NCBI RefSeq assembly: GCF_004917065.1
Contig: NZ_SSYA01000001.1
Location: 824,550 to 888,549 of the forward strand
DNA length: 64,000 bases
Reading direction: 5' to 3'
From: Geomonas ferrireducens
Lineage (GTDB): Bacteria; Desulfobacterota; Desulfuromonadia; Geobacterales; Geobacteraceae
Shown: piece after piece, positions 42,923 to 51,772 of the stretch
Position numbering within the stretch: the stretch's first letter is position 1
Layout: each line of letters starts with the position of its first letter
Translations under genes and position numbers: made by a program
The notes under the pieces: generated by a model
Told to the model about the DNA's origin: nothing
The model's input: the letters and a program-made list of their open reading frames with translations, nothing else
Databases searched by the model: none

Positions 42923-44494
42923 ATGGATATACAAACCGAAACGGCACCGCACAAGGTGCTTCTGGTTGACGACGAGGAGAACATCACCCGCTCCATTGCG
43001 CGCCTTCTCATGGAGCAGGAGGTGGAGCTCGAGGTGCTGCGGGCCGCCTCCGGGGCCGAGGGTCTGGAGAGGCTCAGGGAGCATCCGGACGTCGCCCTCA
43101 TCCTCTCGGACCAGCGCATGCCCGGCATGAGCGGCGCGCAGTTCCTCGAGCAGGCGCGTGGGCTCGTCCCGGACGCGGTGCGCATGGTCCTGACCGGCTA
43201 CGCCGACATGGCAGCCACCATGGACGCCATCAACAAGGGTGGCGCCTCGCGCTACCTCCTGAAACCCTGGGACGACGACGTGCTCGTGCGCACCATCCAG
43301 GAGGGGGTGCAGCAGTACCACCTGGTCCAGGAAAACCGGCGCCTGACCGCCCTGGTCGAGGAGCAAAACCGCGAGCTTTCCGCCTGGAACGACAACCTGA
43401 AGGGGCGCGTTTTGGAGCAGACGTCGACCATCAGGCGGCAGAACGAGGAGCTGAAGGAGCGTAACCGGCGCGTGGGGCACGCCTTCCGCGAGACCATCGT
43501 CGCCTTCTCCCGCCTCATCGAGCTCCACTCGAGCCGCCTGCAGGAACACACCCGGAACGTCACCGAGCTGAGTGTGCGGCTAGCCCGCGAAGCGGGGCTT
43601 TCCCCCGAAGAGGTCGAGACGGTGCGGACCGCCGCTCTTTTGCACGACATCGGCGTGATCGGCATCAGCCAGGAGATCCTGCAAAAGCGGATGTCCGCGA
43701 TGACCCGCGAGGAGACCGGCATCTTCCTGCAGCACGCGGTGCGCGGACAGGCCACCCTGGACGCGGTCGAGGAGTTGCGCGAGGCGGGGGTGCTGATCCG
43801 GCACCACCATGAGCGCTACGACGGCGCCGGATTCCCCGACGGGCTTAGCGGCGCCGGCATCCCCTTGGGTGCCCGCATCATCGCCATGGCCGACTTCGTG
43901 GACCGCGAACTCACCGAGCAGCGCGGCGACGATCCCCTCCCCGCCCTTTTCGCGCGCATCACGCAGGAGCTCGGCAAGAGCCTCGACCCGGAGCTCTACC
44001 CCGCCGCGGAGCGGCACGTGCGCGAACTTTACCTCGCCGCCTACTCCCGGCGCGCCGAGGCGGCGGAGAAGGAGCTCCGCCCGAAGCAGCTTCTGGAGGG
44101 AATGACCACCACCCGCGACCTTTATAGCGGTTCCGGCGCGCTCATCGTGGAACGCGGCACGGTGCTCGACGCGGGGCGCATCATGGCCGTCGTGCGCAGC
44201 TACCAGGTCGATCCCCCCTCGGGCGGGATCTTCGTCAGTTGGGCCCCCTCCGGGCGCGCCGACGCAGGGAGTGTGAAGATCGCCGTGACCGAGGCGGTGC
44301 CCGAGCGCGAGGTCGAGCCGAAGCGGCTCAAGGAAGGGATGCGGCTCACCAGGAACCTCTACAGCGGGACGGGGCTTTTGCTTTTGACCGAGGGGACGCA
44401 GTTGAACCGCGGCAGCATCGAGGCCGTGCTGCGCTACTACCAGATCGACCCGCCGTCCTGCGGGGTCTACGTGGCGGACGAGAAGGCGCGATGA
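42923..44494 (+). CDS. Receiver-HD-GYP protein with duplicated C-terminal repeats
   Basis: 523 residues. The receiver (LLVDDEENITRS, Asp in LILSDQRMPGM, KPWDDD) is linked by a long coiled coil to an HD-GYP phosphodiesterase (about 190-370). The motifs are LLHDIGVIGI (usual HDIGK has Lys where this has Val), HAVRGQ, HHHERYDGAGFPDGL. c-di-GMP hydrolysis is the expected activity, but the Lys to Val change next to the metal Asp may affect it. The last 150 residues hold two copies of a 55-residue unit with EGM(T/R)xTRxLYSG(S/T)G and (Y/R)YQ(V/I)DPPSxG(I/V)(F/Y)V, which I do not recognise. AGGAG precedes the ATG; the next gene overlaps by four bases. Confidence 0.85.
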   Translation: MDIQTETAPHKVLLVDDEENITRSIARLLMEQEVELEVLRAASGAEGLERLREHPDVALILSDQRMPGMSGAQFLEQARGLVPDAVRMVLTGYADMAATMDAINKGGASRYLLKPWDDDVLVRTIQEGVQQYHLVQENRRLTALVEEQNRELSAWNDNLKGRVLEQTSTIRRQNEELKERNRRVGHAFRETIVAFSRLIELHSSRLQEHTRNVTELSVRLAREAGLSPEEVETVRTAALLHDIGVIGISQEILQKRMSAMTREETGIFLQHAVRGQATLDAVEELREAGVLIRHHHERYDGAGFPDGLSGAGIPLGARIIAMADFVDRELTEQRGDDPLPALFARITQELGKSLDPELYPAAERHVRELYLAAYSRRAEAAEKELRPKQLLEGMTTTRDLYSGSGALIVERGTVLDAGRIMAVVRSYQVDPPSGGIFVSWAPSGRADAGSVKIAVTEAVPEREVEPKRLKEGMRLTRNLYSGTGLLLLTEGTQLNRGSIEAVLRYYQIDPPSCGVYVADEKAR

Positions 44495-45150
44495 TCGAGT
44501 TCGACGAGAAAGAGCGGCGCATGGTGCTTAAGCTGGTCTACTACGGCCCGGCGCTCTCGGGGAAGACCACCAACCTGTTGCAGCTGCACGACCTGCTCAC
44601 CCGGCAGGGGCGCGGCGAACTGATGGTGCTCGACACCAGCGGAGACCGGACCATCTACTTCGATCTCCTCCCCTTCTTCCTCACCGCGCCGAGCGGGCTG
44701 AAGATCAAGGTGAAGGTCTACACGGTGCCGGGGCAGGTCTGCCACGACGCGACGAGAAAGGCGGTCCTGCAGCGCGCCGACGGCGTGGTCTTCGTCGCCG
44801 ATTCGAATCGCGCCGAAGCGGGAAACAACGTGGTGAGCTTCGACAACCTGGAGCGCAACCTCTCCCTGGTCGGGCTCGACATCGACAGCATCCCGTTGGT
44901 GATCCAGTTCAACAAGCGCGACCTGCCGGCCGCGGTCCCCGAGGAGGAGATCCGCACCGTCTGGGACCCCACCGGAATCCCGGTGGTGATGGCGAGCGCA
45001 CTGAACGGGGTGGGGGTGGCCGAGACCTTCGCCATGCTTGCGGGGCTCGTCTACGACCGGATCGACGCCCGCTTCGCCCTCGCCGCGACGCACGCCCTTA
45101 CGCGCGAGCGCTTCATCGCCCAGCTCACCTCGCTCAAGGAGGAGCCATGA
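44491..45150 (+). CDS. MglA-like small Ras-family GTPase
   Basis: 219 residues. G-domain motifs: P-loop GPALSGKTTN, a switch with TVPGQ (MglA-type PGQ), and NKRD (FNKRDLP) for guanine specificity. It lacks a signal or TM helix, so is cytoplasmic. MglA GTPases set cell polarity and gliding or twitching motility together with a Roadblock GAP (MglB). No MglB is in this block, so its GAP lies elsewhere or it is served by a receiver partner. The ATG overlaps the previous stop (ATGA). The upstream frame is longer but adds no family residues. Confidence 0.9.
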   Translation: MIEFDEKERRMVLKLVYYGPALSGKTTNLLQLHDLLTRQGRGELMVLDTSGDRTIYFDLLPFFLTAPSGLKIKVKVYTVPGQVCHDATRKAVLQRADGVVFVADSNRAEAGNNVVSFDNLERNLSLVGLDIDSIPLVIQFNKRDLPAAVPEEEIRTVWDPTGIPVVMASALNGVGVAETFAMLAGLVYDRIDARFALAATHALTRERFIAQLTSLKEEP

Positions 45151-46433
45151 GCGCAGAGACACTGCATTTCGTGGTCGGGGAAGAGAAAAAGGTGCGCGAG
45201 CTTCTGCTCGATGCGGACGTGCTCCCGCTGCTCAAGGGGGCACTCGCGGCGGGGGCCTCCTGCGCCCGGGTCACCGGTGACGACGGGGAGGAACTCTGGG
45301 GGGCGTGTTCCCCGGCCGGACGCGGGGAGCTCCTCCGCTCCCTGCCGCTCATGCTCGAAGGGGAACCGGTGGCGCACCTGGAGCTTTTCGGGGCACCGGA
45401 GATGCGTGAGCGCCTGGAGCCGCTTGCCTCGCTCCTTATCGTGGCGCTCGACACCGTGCTAAGGAACAGCCTGAAGCGGGTCCTCACCACGGAGATCCAC
45501 ACCTCGGTGGTGAACAGCTCGCACGAGGAGCTCGTCGCCATGAACGCGGAGCTTGCGAGAAGCGAGGCGCGCTACCGCGAGCTCGCGGAGAACCTGGAGC
45601 TGCGCGTGAAGGAGCGGACCGCGGAACTGCGGCGCGCCCAGGCGCACCTGCTGCAGCAGGAAAAGATGGCCGCAGTGGGGCAGTTGGCCGCCGGTGTCGC
45701 CCACGAGATCAACAACCCGCTCGGCTTCATCACCTCCAACCTGCACACGCTGCAGAAGTACGTGGCCCGCTTCTGCGCCATGCTGCAGTTCTACCGCGAG
45801 CACCTGGAGCTCGAGCAGCCGCGCGAACGGCTCGTTACCGAGGCCGAGACGAAGTGGCGCGAGCTGAAGCTCCCGCATGTCATGGCCGACGTCGGCGACC
45901 TGATGGCGCAGAGCCTCGCCGGGGCCGAGCGGGTCTCCCGCATCGTCGCCGACCTGAAGGGTTTCTCCCATGTCGACGAGAGCGGCGAAAGCGTCGTGGA
46001 CCTGAACCAGGAGCTGGAGCGGACCCTCACGCTTTTATCGCACCAGTTGGCCGGCCGCGCCGAGATCGTCAAGGAGCTGCAGCCGCTCCCGGAGGTTAAA
46101 TGCCAGGGGCAGCTCCCCGGGCAGATCTTCCTGAACCTGATCCAGAACGCCCTCACCCACGCCGGGGCCTCGCCGCGCATCACCCTCTCCAGCTGCTTCG
46201 ACGGGGAGAGGATCAGGATCAGCATCGCCGACAACGGCCCCGGGATCCCCGCAGCGCTCAGGGGGCAGATCTTCGACCCGTTCTTCACCACGCTGCCGGT
46301 CGGCTCCGGAACCGGCATGGGGCTCGCCGTGGTCTGGGAGGCGGTCCTCAAGCTGCAAGGAACCGTTGCCGTAGCCGACGCCCCGGGGGGAGGCGCCGAC
46401 TTCATCATCACCATCCCCGCAGGCAGGAACTAA
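45147..46433 (+). CDS. Soluble histidine kinase
   Basis: 428 residues. No TM helix. Residues 1-115 are a small uncharacterised sensor-like domain (FVVGEEKKVRELL, TGDDGEELWGAC). A coiled coil (about 140-175) precedes HisKA with AHEINNPLGFITSNLHTLQ and HATPase (NALTHAGASP, DNGPGIPAA, GSGTGMGLAVVWEAVL). The H-box and leading coiled coil are near-identical to those of the kinase at 38586, showing a common origin. The ATG overlaps the preceding stop by four bases, so it is coupled to the MglA-like gene. Its receivers are probably those on either side of it. Confidence 0.9.
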   Translation: MSAETLHFVVGEEKKVRELLLDADVLPLLKGALAAGASCARVTGDDGEELWGACSPAGRGELLRSLPLMLEGEPVAHLELFGAPEMRERLEPLASLLIVALDTVLRNSLKRVLTTEIHTSVVNSSHEELVAMNAELARSEARYRELAENLELRVKERTAELRRAQAHLLQQEKMAAVGQLAAGVAHEINNPLGFITSNLHTLQKYVARFCAMLQFYREHLELEQPRERLVTEAETKWRELKLPHVMADVGDLMAQSLAGAERVSRIVADLKGFSHVDESGESVVDLNQELERTLTLLSHQLAGRAEIVKELQPLPEVKCQGQLPGQIFLNLIQNALTHAGASPRITLSSCFDGERIRISIADNGPGIPAALRGQIFDPFFTTLPVGSGTGMGLAVVWEAVLKLQGTVAVADAPGGGADFIITIPAGRN

Positions 46434-46436
46434 ACG

Positions 46437-48815
46437 ATGTCGAGATATTCACAGCTATTCAAGACGGCGGCGAAGGGGGAGGAGCGGGAGGCGCAGGAGC
46501 CCGCCGCCAAGAGTTTCGGCGTCCTCTTCGTCGACGACGAGCCCGGAGTCCTCTCCGCGATGCGCCGCATCTTCATGGAGGAGAACTACCGTCTCTTCAC
46601 CGCGGCAAGCGGCGCGGAAGCGCTTGCCGTGATGGAGGAGAACGAGGTGCAGCTCATCGTCTCGGACCACCGCATGCCCGGCATGACCGGCGCGGAGCTT
46701 TTGAAGACGGTGAAGGAACGCTGGCCTCAGGTGATCAGGATCATGCTCACCGGGCACGCCGACGTGAACTCGGTGATGGGAGCGGTGAAGGACGGTGCGG
46801 TCTACAAGTTCATCACCAAGCCCTGGAACGACGACGACCTGCGCCTCACGGTGAGCCTCGCCCTGCAACAGTACGTGCTGATGCAGGAAAACCAGAACCT
46901 TAAAGAGCTCACCCGCTCGCAGCAGCAGCGCATAAAGAATTACGCAAGCCTCTTCGACGAGAACCGCGGCATGGCGGGCAACATCCTCTTGAAGGCGGGG
47001 GCGGTGACGAGGGAGGATCTGGCCCGCGCCGCAACGGAGCGTGCCCAGGGGGAACTCCTGACCGACGCCTTGGTGCGCCTCGGGGTCGTCACCGAGGGGG
47101 AGGTGGTGAAGGCCCTGCAGGCGGCGCTGAACATCGACTACGTGGATCTCGCCTCGGCGGAGATCACGCCCCAGGCGGTGCGCTTTTTGCCGCGCGACCT
47201 GTGCGAGAGAAACCGCATGGTCCCGATCCGGATGACCGGCCGCCAGCTCACCGTGGCCATGGCCGATCCCTCCGACATCTACAAGGTCGACAACATCTCC
47301 ATGATGACCGGACTCGCCGTGGTCCCCCTCATCGCCACCGGTTCCGAGATCCTCGCCCTACTGGAACGGGCCTGGGGCGAGGGCCAGGCGCTCGAACAGG
47401 CGACGGACCTGGAGCCGATCGACGAGATCGACATCATCATCGACGACGAGGAGAGCCAGGTGAGCGTCACCGAGCTCATCGGCTCCTCCGAGGTCCCGCC
47501 GGTGATCCGCATCGTGAACGCGGTCATCTCGGAGGCGATCCGTTACCACGCAAGCGACATCCACATCGAGGGGAAGACCAAGTACACCCTGGTGCGCTTC
47601 CGCATCGACGGACTGTTGCACAGCAAGATCAAGATCCCGGCCGACCTGCACCCCGCCATCGTCTCGCGCGTGAAGATCCTCGCCAAGATGGACATCTCCG
47701 AACGGAGAAAGCCCCAGGACGGGCGCATCACCGTGAAGGCCGGGACCCGCATCGTCGACATGCGCGTCTCCTCCATGCCGACCCTGAACGGCGAGAAGCT
47801 CGTCTTGCGCATCCTGGACAAAAGTGCCGCGATCAAGGAGCTCCCGGACCTCGGGGTGCTCCCGGACGGGCTTAAGAAGATCCGCACCCTGGTGAAGAAG
47901 CCGCAGGGGGTGATCATCGCGACCGGCCCAACCGGCAGCGGCAAGACCACCATGCTCTACTCGATCCTCTCCACCATGCTCGAGGGGAGCAGGAACTTCG
48001 AGACCATCGAGGAGCCGGTGGAGTACTTCGTCGAGGAGGCGAACCAGGTCGCGGTGCGGGAGAAGATCGGGCTCTCCTTTGCGAGCGTTTTGCGCGCCAC
48101 GCTGCGCCAGGACCCGGACGTGATCCTGGTCGGCGAGATCCGGGACGCCGAGACGGCGGACGTCGCCTTCAAGGCGGCGCTCACCGGCCACATGGTCCTC
48201 TCCACGCTGCACACGAACTCCGCGGTCGGCTCCATCACACGGCTCATCGACATGGGGGTGAAGCCTTACATCATCGCCTCGGCGCTCGAGGGGCTCTTCG
48301 CGCAGCGCCTGGTGCGGCGCGTCTGCTCCGCCTGCAGCACCGAGGTCGCCCCGGACCGGGAGATCATGGAGCTGCTGCGCGTCCCGCCGGGATACCTCGA
48401 CGGGGCGGTGCGCCGCGGCAAGGGGTGCGATCAGTGCAACAAGACCGGCTACCGGGGGCGGACCGGAGTCTTCGAGCTCTTCACCATGAACGAGGACTTC
48501 CGGCATTTCATCAGCACGAGCTACAAGGAGACCGAGCTCTTCGACATGGCGCGCGCGGGGGGGATGCGCACCCTCCTCGAGGACGGCCTGGAGAAGGTCC
48601 GCCTGGGGCTCACCACACTGGAGGAGCTTTTACGGGTCCTGGGGCCGCAGCTCCTGCACCAGCGCCGGTGCGACTGCTGCAACCGGATGGTGGACGCGAA
48701 ATACCTCTTCTGCCCCTTCTGCGGCACCCTGCGCCGCAACCTCTGCCGCGACTGCAAGCTCCCCCTGGAACCGGAGTGGTTGAACTGCCCGCACTGCGGC
48801 GCGGCAAGGGAGTAG
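46437..48815 (+). CDS. Receiver-GspE/PilB-type ATPase fusion with zinc-ribbon tail
   Basis: 792 residues. Residues 25-145 are a receiver (VLFVDDEPGVLSAM, Asp in LIVSDHRMPGM, KPWNDDD). Residues about 165-310 form a GspE/PilB N-terminal region (VTEGEVVKALQAALNIDYVDL). The ATPase (about 345-710) has Walker A GPTGSGKTT, the Asp box EEPVEY, Walker B VILVGEIRDAET, the HTNS motif and the zinc tetracysteine CSACS...CDQCNKTGY. The end has two further Cys pairs: CDCCNR...FCPFCG and CRDC...NCPHCG. Family members power pilus extension or type II secretion and have no receiver. I infer a motor switched by phosphorylation. It starts three bases after the previous stop. Confidence 0.92.
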   Translation: MSRYSQLFKTAAKGEEREAQEPAAKSFGVLFVDDEPGVLSAMRRIFMEENYRLFTAASGAEALAVMEENEVQLIVSDHRMPGMTGAELLKTVKERWPQVIRIMLTGHADVNSVMGAVKDGAVYKFITKPWNDDDLRLTVSLALQQYVLMQENQNLKELTRSQQQRIKNYASLFDENRGMAGNILLKAGAVTREDLARAATERAQGELLTDALVRLGVVTEGEVVKALQAALNIDYVDLASAEITPQAVRFLPRDLCERNRMVPIRMTGRQLTVAMADPSDIYKVDNISMMTGLAVVPLIATGSEILALLERAWGEGQALEQATDLEPIDEIDIIIDDEESQVSVTELIGSSEVPPVIRIVNAVISEAIRYHASDIHIEGKTKYTLVRFRIDGLLHSKIKIPADLHPAIVSRVKILAKMDISERRKPQDGRITVKAGTRIVDMRVSSMPTLNGEKLVLRILDKSAAIKELPDLGVLPDGLKKIRTLVKKPQGVIIATGPTGSGKTTMLYSILSTMLEGSRNFETIEEPVEYFVEEANQVAVREKIGLSFASVLRATLRQDPDVILVGEIRDAETADVAFKAALTGHMVLSTLHTNSAVGSITRLIDMGVKPYIIASALEGLFAQRLVRRVCSACSTEVAPDREIMELLRVPPGYLDGAVRRGKGCDQCNKTGYRGRTGVFELFTMNEDFRHFISTSYKETELFDMARAGGMRTLLEDGLEKVRLGLTTLEELLRVLGPQLLHQRRCDCCNRMVDAKYLFCPFCGTLRRNLCRDCKLPLEPEWLNCPHCGAARE

Positions 48816-48847
48816 CGGGAGAAAGGATCAAAAGCATGGAGGATAAG

Positions 48848-49420
48848 ATGACCGATGAAACGAGGATTCTATTAGTGGACGACGAGCCGCACGTGATCTC
48901 GGCCCTGGTGCGCGGGCTGGACGAGGAGCCCTACCTGATCACGGGGGCGCACGGGGGAAAGGAGGCGCTCGGCCTCATGGTGCAGCACCGCTACAAGGTG
49001 GTCATTTCCGACGAGAAGATGCCGGGGATGGACGGGGCGGAGTTCCTGGGCGCCGTGAAGGAGCTCTACCCGGAGACGGTGCGCATCATGCTCACCGGGC
49101 ACGCCAGCGTCGAGGCGACCATGCGCGCGGTGAACAGCGGCGAGATCTACCGCTTCTTTACGAAACCATGGGACGAAACGGAGCTGAAGCTCGCGCTTAG
49201 AAGCGCCGTTGAGAAGTACAACCTGGAAGAGGAAAACCGGCGCCTTTTGAGGACGGTGAAGCGCCAGTCGCAGGAGCTTAAGTACCTGGAGAAGAGTTAT
49301 CCGGGGATTACCGAACTGCGCCGGGAAGCGGACGGCGCGATCCGGATCGACGAGGACGTCACCGAGGAGGAGATAGCGAGCATCATCGCCGGGTGCAACG
49401 ATGCCGAGCGCTCCAGCTAG
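48848..49420 (+). CDS. Stand-alone KPW-type receiver with coiled-coil tail
   Basis: 190 residues. A single receiver (LLVDDEPHVISALV, Asp in VVISDEKMPGM, TKPWDETEL) followed by a coiled coil (about 120-155) and an acidic end (EEEIASIIAGC). No output domain. The ATG at 48848 is chosen because GGAGG lies exactly five bases upstream at 48838-48842; the in-frame ATG at 48836 has only a weaker site. It is last in the signalling block. Its stop TAG lies in a CTAG (49417-49420) that is also the stop of the convergent gene. Confidence 0.85.
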   Translation: MTDETRILLVDDEPHVISALVRGLDEEPYLITGAHGGKEALGLMVQHRYKVVISDEKMPGMDGAEFLGAVKELYPETVRIMLTGHASVEATMRAVNSGEIYRFFTKPWDETELKLALRSAVEKYNLEEENRRLLRTVKRQSQELKYLEKSYPGITELRREADGAIRIDEDVTEEEIASIIAGCNDAERSS

Positions 49421-50640
49421 ACCGCCTGGTTGCGCCCGCCGCTCTTCGCCCGGTAGAGGTTGCGGTCGGCGCGGCGCAGCACCTCCATGAGGTCTTCGTC
49501 CCCCTCCTCCACCGTGGTCATGCCGATGCTGGCGGTGAGCTTCAAGGGAGCCCCATCCAGGCTGAAAGGTTCCTGCCGGATCAGCGTGAGGATCTTTTCC
49601 GCCACCGCGCGGGTCTGTGCCGGGTCCGAGCCGGGGAGCACCACCAGGAACTCCTCACCTCCGAAGCGCCCGAGCGAATCGTAGTTTCTAAGCGATGCGG
49701 CGATCCGTTCTGCGAACTGCCGCAAAAGGTCGTCGCCGGCCAGGTGCCCGTGGCGGTCGTTCACCTCCTTGAACCGGTCGATGTCGATCATCAGGAAGCC
49801 GCTTCCCGCATCGGACATCCCCTTCTCCCTGCGCCGCAAGGCGTGTGCGAATTCCCGCCTCCCTATCAGTTCTATCTGTCGCTTGTTGAAGGTTCCCGTC
49901 AGCGGATCGGTGATCGTCTGTTTGCGGAGCACCTCCTGGGTCTCCTTGAGCTCCCGAGTCCCCCTGCGGATAACGAAATAGGAGATGCCGAAGACCGCTA
50001 CCAGGATGGCCACCAGGGACGCCAGCGAGAGAAGCCCGGCGTTGACGCTCTGCCTGCGGTAACCGGTGACATCGATGTAGACCTCGAAGCTCCCGATCAC
50101 CCGGCCGTGGTCCCGGATCGGGATGTAGGTCTCAACCACGTCCACGTTGAACTTCCGCTCGTCCGCTAAGTCCTTCACCTCTTCCTTTCTCTCCAGCTTG
50201 GAATCGTTGGCACCGGCCAGGGCGTTGGCGAGCCGCTTGTTGCCGCGGTTCGTCTCGCCGATCAGCTTCGCCTCGGTGCTGTAGACGATTCGGGCGTCGG
50301 AGGAATAGATCTTTATCTTTACGATGTCGAAAGGGGCGAGGAACTTTCTCAGCCGGTCGTCGAGCTCGGCGAGGTTTTCCGGCGCCACGGCCACCCTGCT
50401 GCCGCTGCCGTCTACCGAGATGATGCGCTTCCTCTGATTCTCAAGAAGCGCCTGGCTCACTTTGACGGCGTCGTCCTCGGCGCTGACGATCACGTTTCGG
50501 TACAGGAGATGGAAAAAGGCGCAACCGGCCCCTGAGGTGATCAGGACCATGGAAAGGAGGGCGATGGAAACGAACAGGCGCAACAGGGAATCGGGATCCC
50601 TCTTGGCGTCGGCGTAGGTAAAGATACGTAACAGCTTCAC
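49417..50640 (-). CDS. Diguanylate cyclase (membrane-bound GGDEF)
   Basis: 407 residues. Two TM helices (about 23-48 and 200-225) bracket a periplasmic Cache-like sensor region. The GGDEF domain (about 245-405) has LTGTFNKR, DIDRFKEVND, the active site RFGGEEF and a C-terminal GRNQAV. GGEEF is a catalytically competent form; the RxxD inhibitory site (five residues upstream) is not obvious. Start GTG at 50640 has AAGGAA six bases before it. The product, c-di-GMP, would be degraded by the HD-GYP protein just across the shared stop; making the two convergent genes a possible synthesis/breakdown pair is inference. Confidence 0.93.
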   Translation of the reverse strand: MKLLRIFTYADAKRDPDSLLRLFVSIALLSMVLITSGAGCAFFHLLYRNVIVSAEDDAVKVSQALLENQRKRIISVDGSGSRVAVAPENLAELDDRLRKFLAPFDIVKIKIYSSDARIVYSTEAKLIGETNRGNKRLANALAGANDSKLERKEEVKDLADERKFNVDVVETYIPIRDHGRVIGSFEVYIDVTGYRRQSVNAGLLSLASLVAILVAVFGISYFVIRRGTRELKETQEVLRKQTITDPLTGTFNKRQIELIGRREFAHALRRREKGMSDAGSGFLMIDIDRFKEVNDRHGHLAGDDLLRQFAERIAASLRNYDSLGRFGGEEFLVVLPGSDPAQTRAVAEKILTLIRQEPFSLDGAPLKLTASIGMTTVEEGDEDLMEVLRRADRNLYRAKSGGRNQAV

Positions 50641-50675
50641 GGTGTTTCCTTGGTCCCGGCATGCCGGGAGCCGCG

Positions 50676-51581
50676 TCAGGCCCAGCGCCAGAGCGACAGT
50701 ATCAGCACGATGAGGAAGACGATGCTTAGGTTCATGTAGGCCATGAAGAAGAAGACCCGCTCGTGCAGGGGGGCCTTGCGGGCCCCGGAAGAAAGCGTCC
50801 CGACCTGCGGCATGGCGAGCACCTTCTCCGGGCCGTGCGGCGCGAGCTTGAGCGCCTCGCTCAGGTCTTCGCCTGCGTTGTGGCGCCCCATGTGCACACC
50901 CTGCTTCCAGAGGCGGCTGGCACTCGCGTCGTAGAGCTTCCCGTCGTAGGCGAACCAGGTGGGACGCCCCTCCTTGCCGTCGAAGGAGCCGAGTTCGTCC
51001 ACGGTCAGCTCGCTCCCGGTGGGAAGGGCGACCGGTTCACGCCGCTTCGCCTTGAGTTTCGGCCCTATGAAGAGGACCACGTAGGTGGCGGAAAGAACCA
51101 TGAACAGGTAGAGGGAGATCTTGATCAGAAGCAGCACCCCGAAACGGGTGTGCAGCAGCATGTCGAGCGAGGTGACGCGGAAGTGGGTGAGCACCGCGCC
51201 GGTCACCCCCATGACCGCCATGGAGAGAACGCCGACCCGGACCTCGCCGCGCGGCAGCCCCCCTGCGGCGTAGGCCGGCTTCAGCACGAGGTGGACGTAG
51301 AGGATGGTGCCGAACCAGAGGATGGCGGTGAGCATGTGCAGGTAGCCCGCCGCGAAACGGACCACCTTGGCGACCCCCCCCATCGCGGGCGCTTCGCTCT
51401 TCGCGGTACGGGAGGCCGCGAATTCCTTGCCTGCCGCGGTGAGCTCTCCGCCCCCTGCCGGGTCGAGATGGCAGACGTTGCAGCTCTTGCCGGTCTGCTG
51501 CGCGTAGATTTCGGTGGCCGACGCGGGCGCCGCGCACCAGAGGCACGAAAGGAAAAGGATCAGTAGGAGGGCTCTTTTCAT
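50676..51581 (-). CDS. Cytochrome c - CopD-like - cytochrome b5-like membrane fusion
   Basis: 301 residues. A signal peptide (1-24) is followed by a periplasmic haem c motif, CNVCH (about residue 35, in GKSCNVCHLDPAGGG). Next are four TM helices of CopD/DUF type (from about residue 70; YLHMLTAILWFGTILYVHLVLKPAYAAG, then ITSLDML...). After the membrane part is a cytochrome b5-like haem domain (about 190-265): FDGKEGRPTWFAYDGKLYDASASRLWKQGVHMGRHNAGEDLSEALKLAPHG, with His ligands in the HMGRH region. A final TM helix ends the protein. It looks like a membrane electron carrier that links a periplasmic haem c to a haem b. The ATG at 51581 has AGGTG upstream. Confidence 0.72.
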   Translation of the reverse strand: MKRALLLILFLSCLWCAAPASATEIYAQQTGKSCNVCHLDPAGGGELTAAGKEFAASRTAKSEAPAMGGVAKVVRFAAGYLHMLTAILWFGTILYVHLVLKPAYAAGGLPRGEVRVGVLSMAVMGVTGAVLTHFRVTSLDMLLHTRFGVLLLIKISLYLFMVLSATYVVLFIGPKLKAKRREPVALPTGSELTVDELGSFDGKEGRPTWFAYDGKLYDASASRLWKQGVHMGRHNAGEDLSEALKLAPHGPEKVLAMPQVGTLSSGARKAPLHERVFFFMAYMNLSIVFLIVLILSLWRWA

Positions 51582-51701
51582 GCGCACCTGTATATCTCCA
51601 TCTACCTGTAAAGTCAACTTTTTGCCCATTCCCGCCGCGATGTTTTCTCTTTGAACGGATGTGGGCTATGGCAGGAATCTCCCGCGAAGAGCGCCCGGGC
51701 G

Positions 51702-51730
51702 TTGAAAAGAGAGTGCCGTGTCGGTACAAT
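51702..51730 (+). promoter_or_regulatory. Sigma-70-type promoter of pepN
   Basis: TTGAAA (51702-51707), 17-base spacer, TACAAT (51725-51730), about 42 bases before the start codon at 51773. Confidence 0.7.
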
Positions 51731-51772
51731 AGCTCCCTTGTCCAGCGTAAATACCACCTTGAGAGGGAAATC

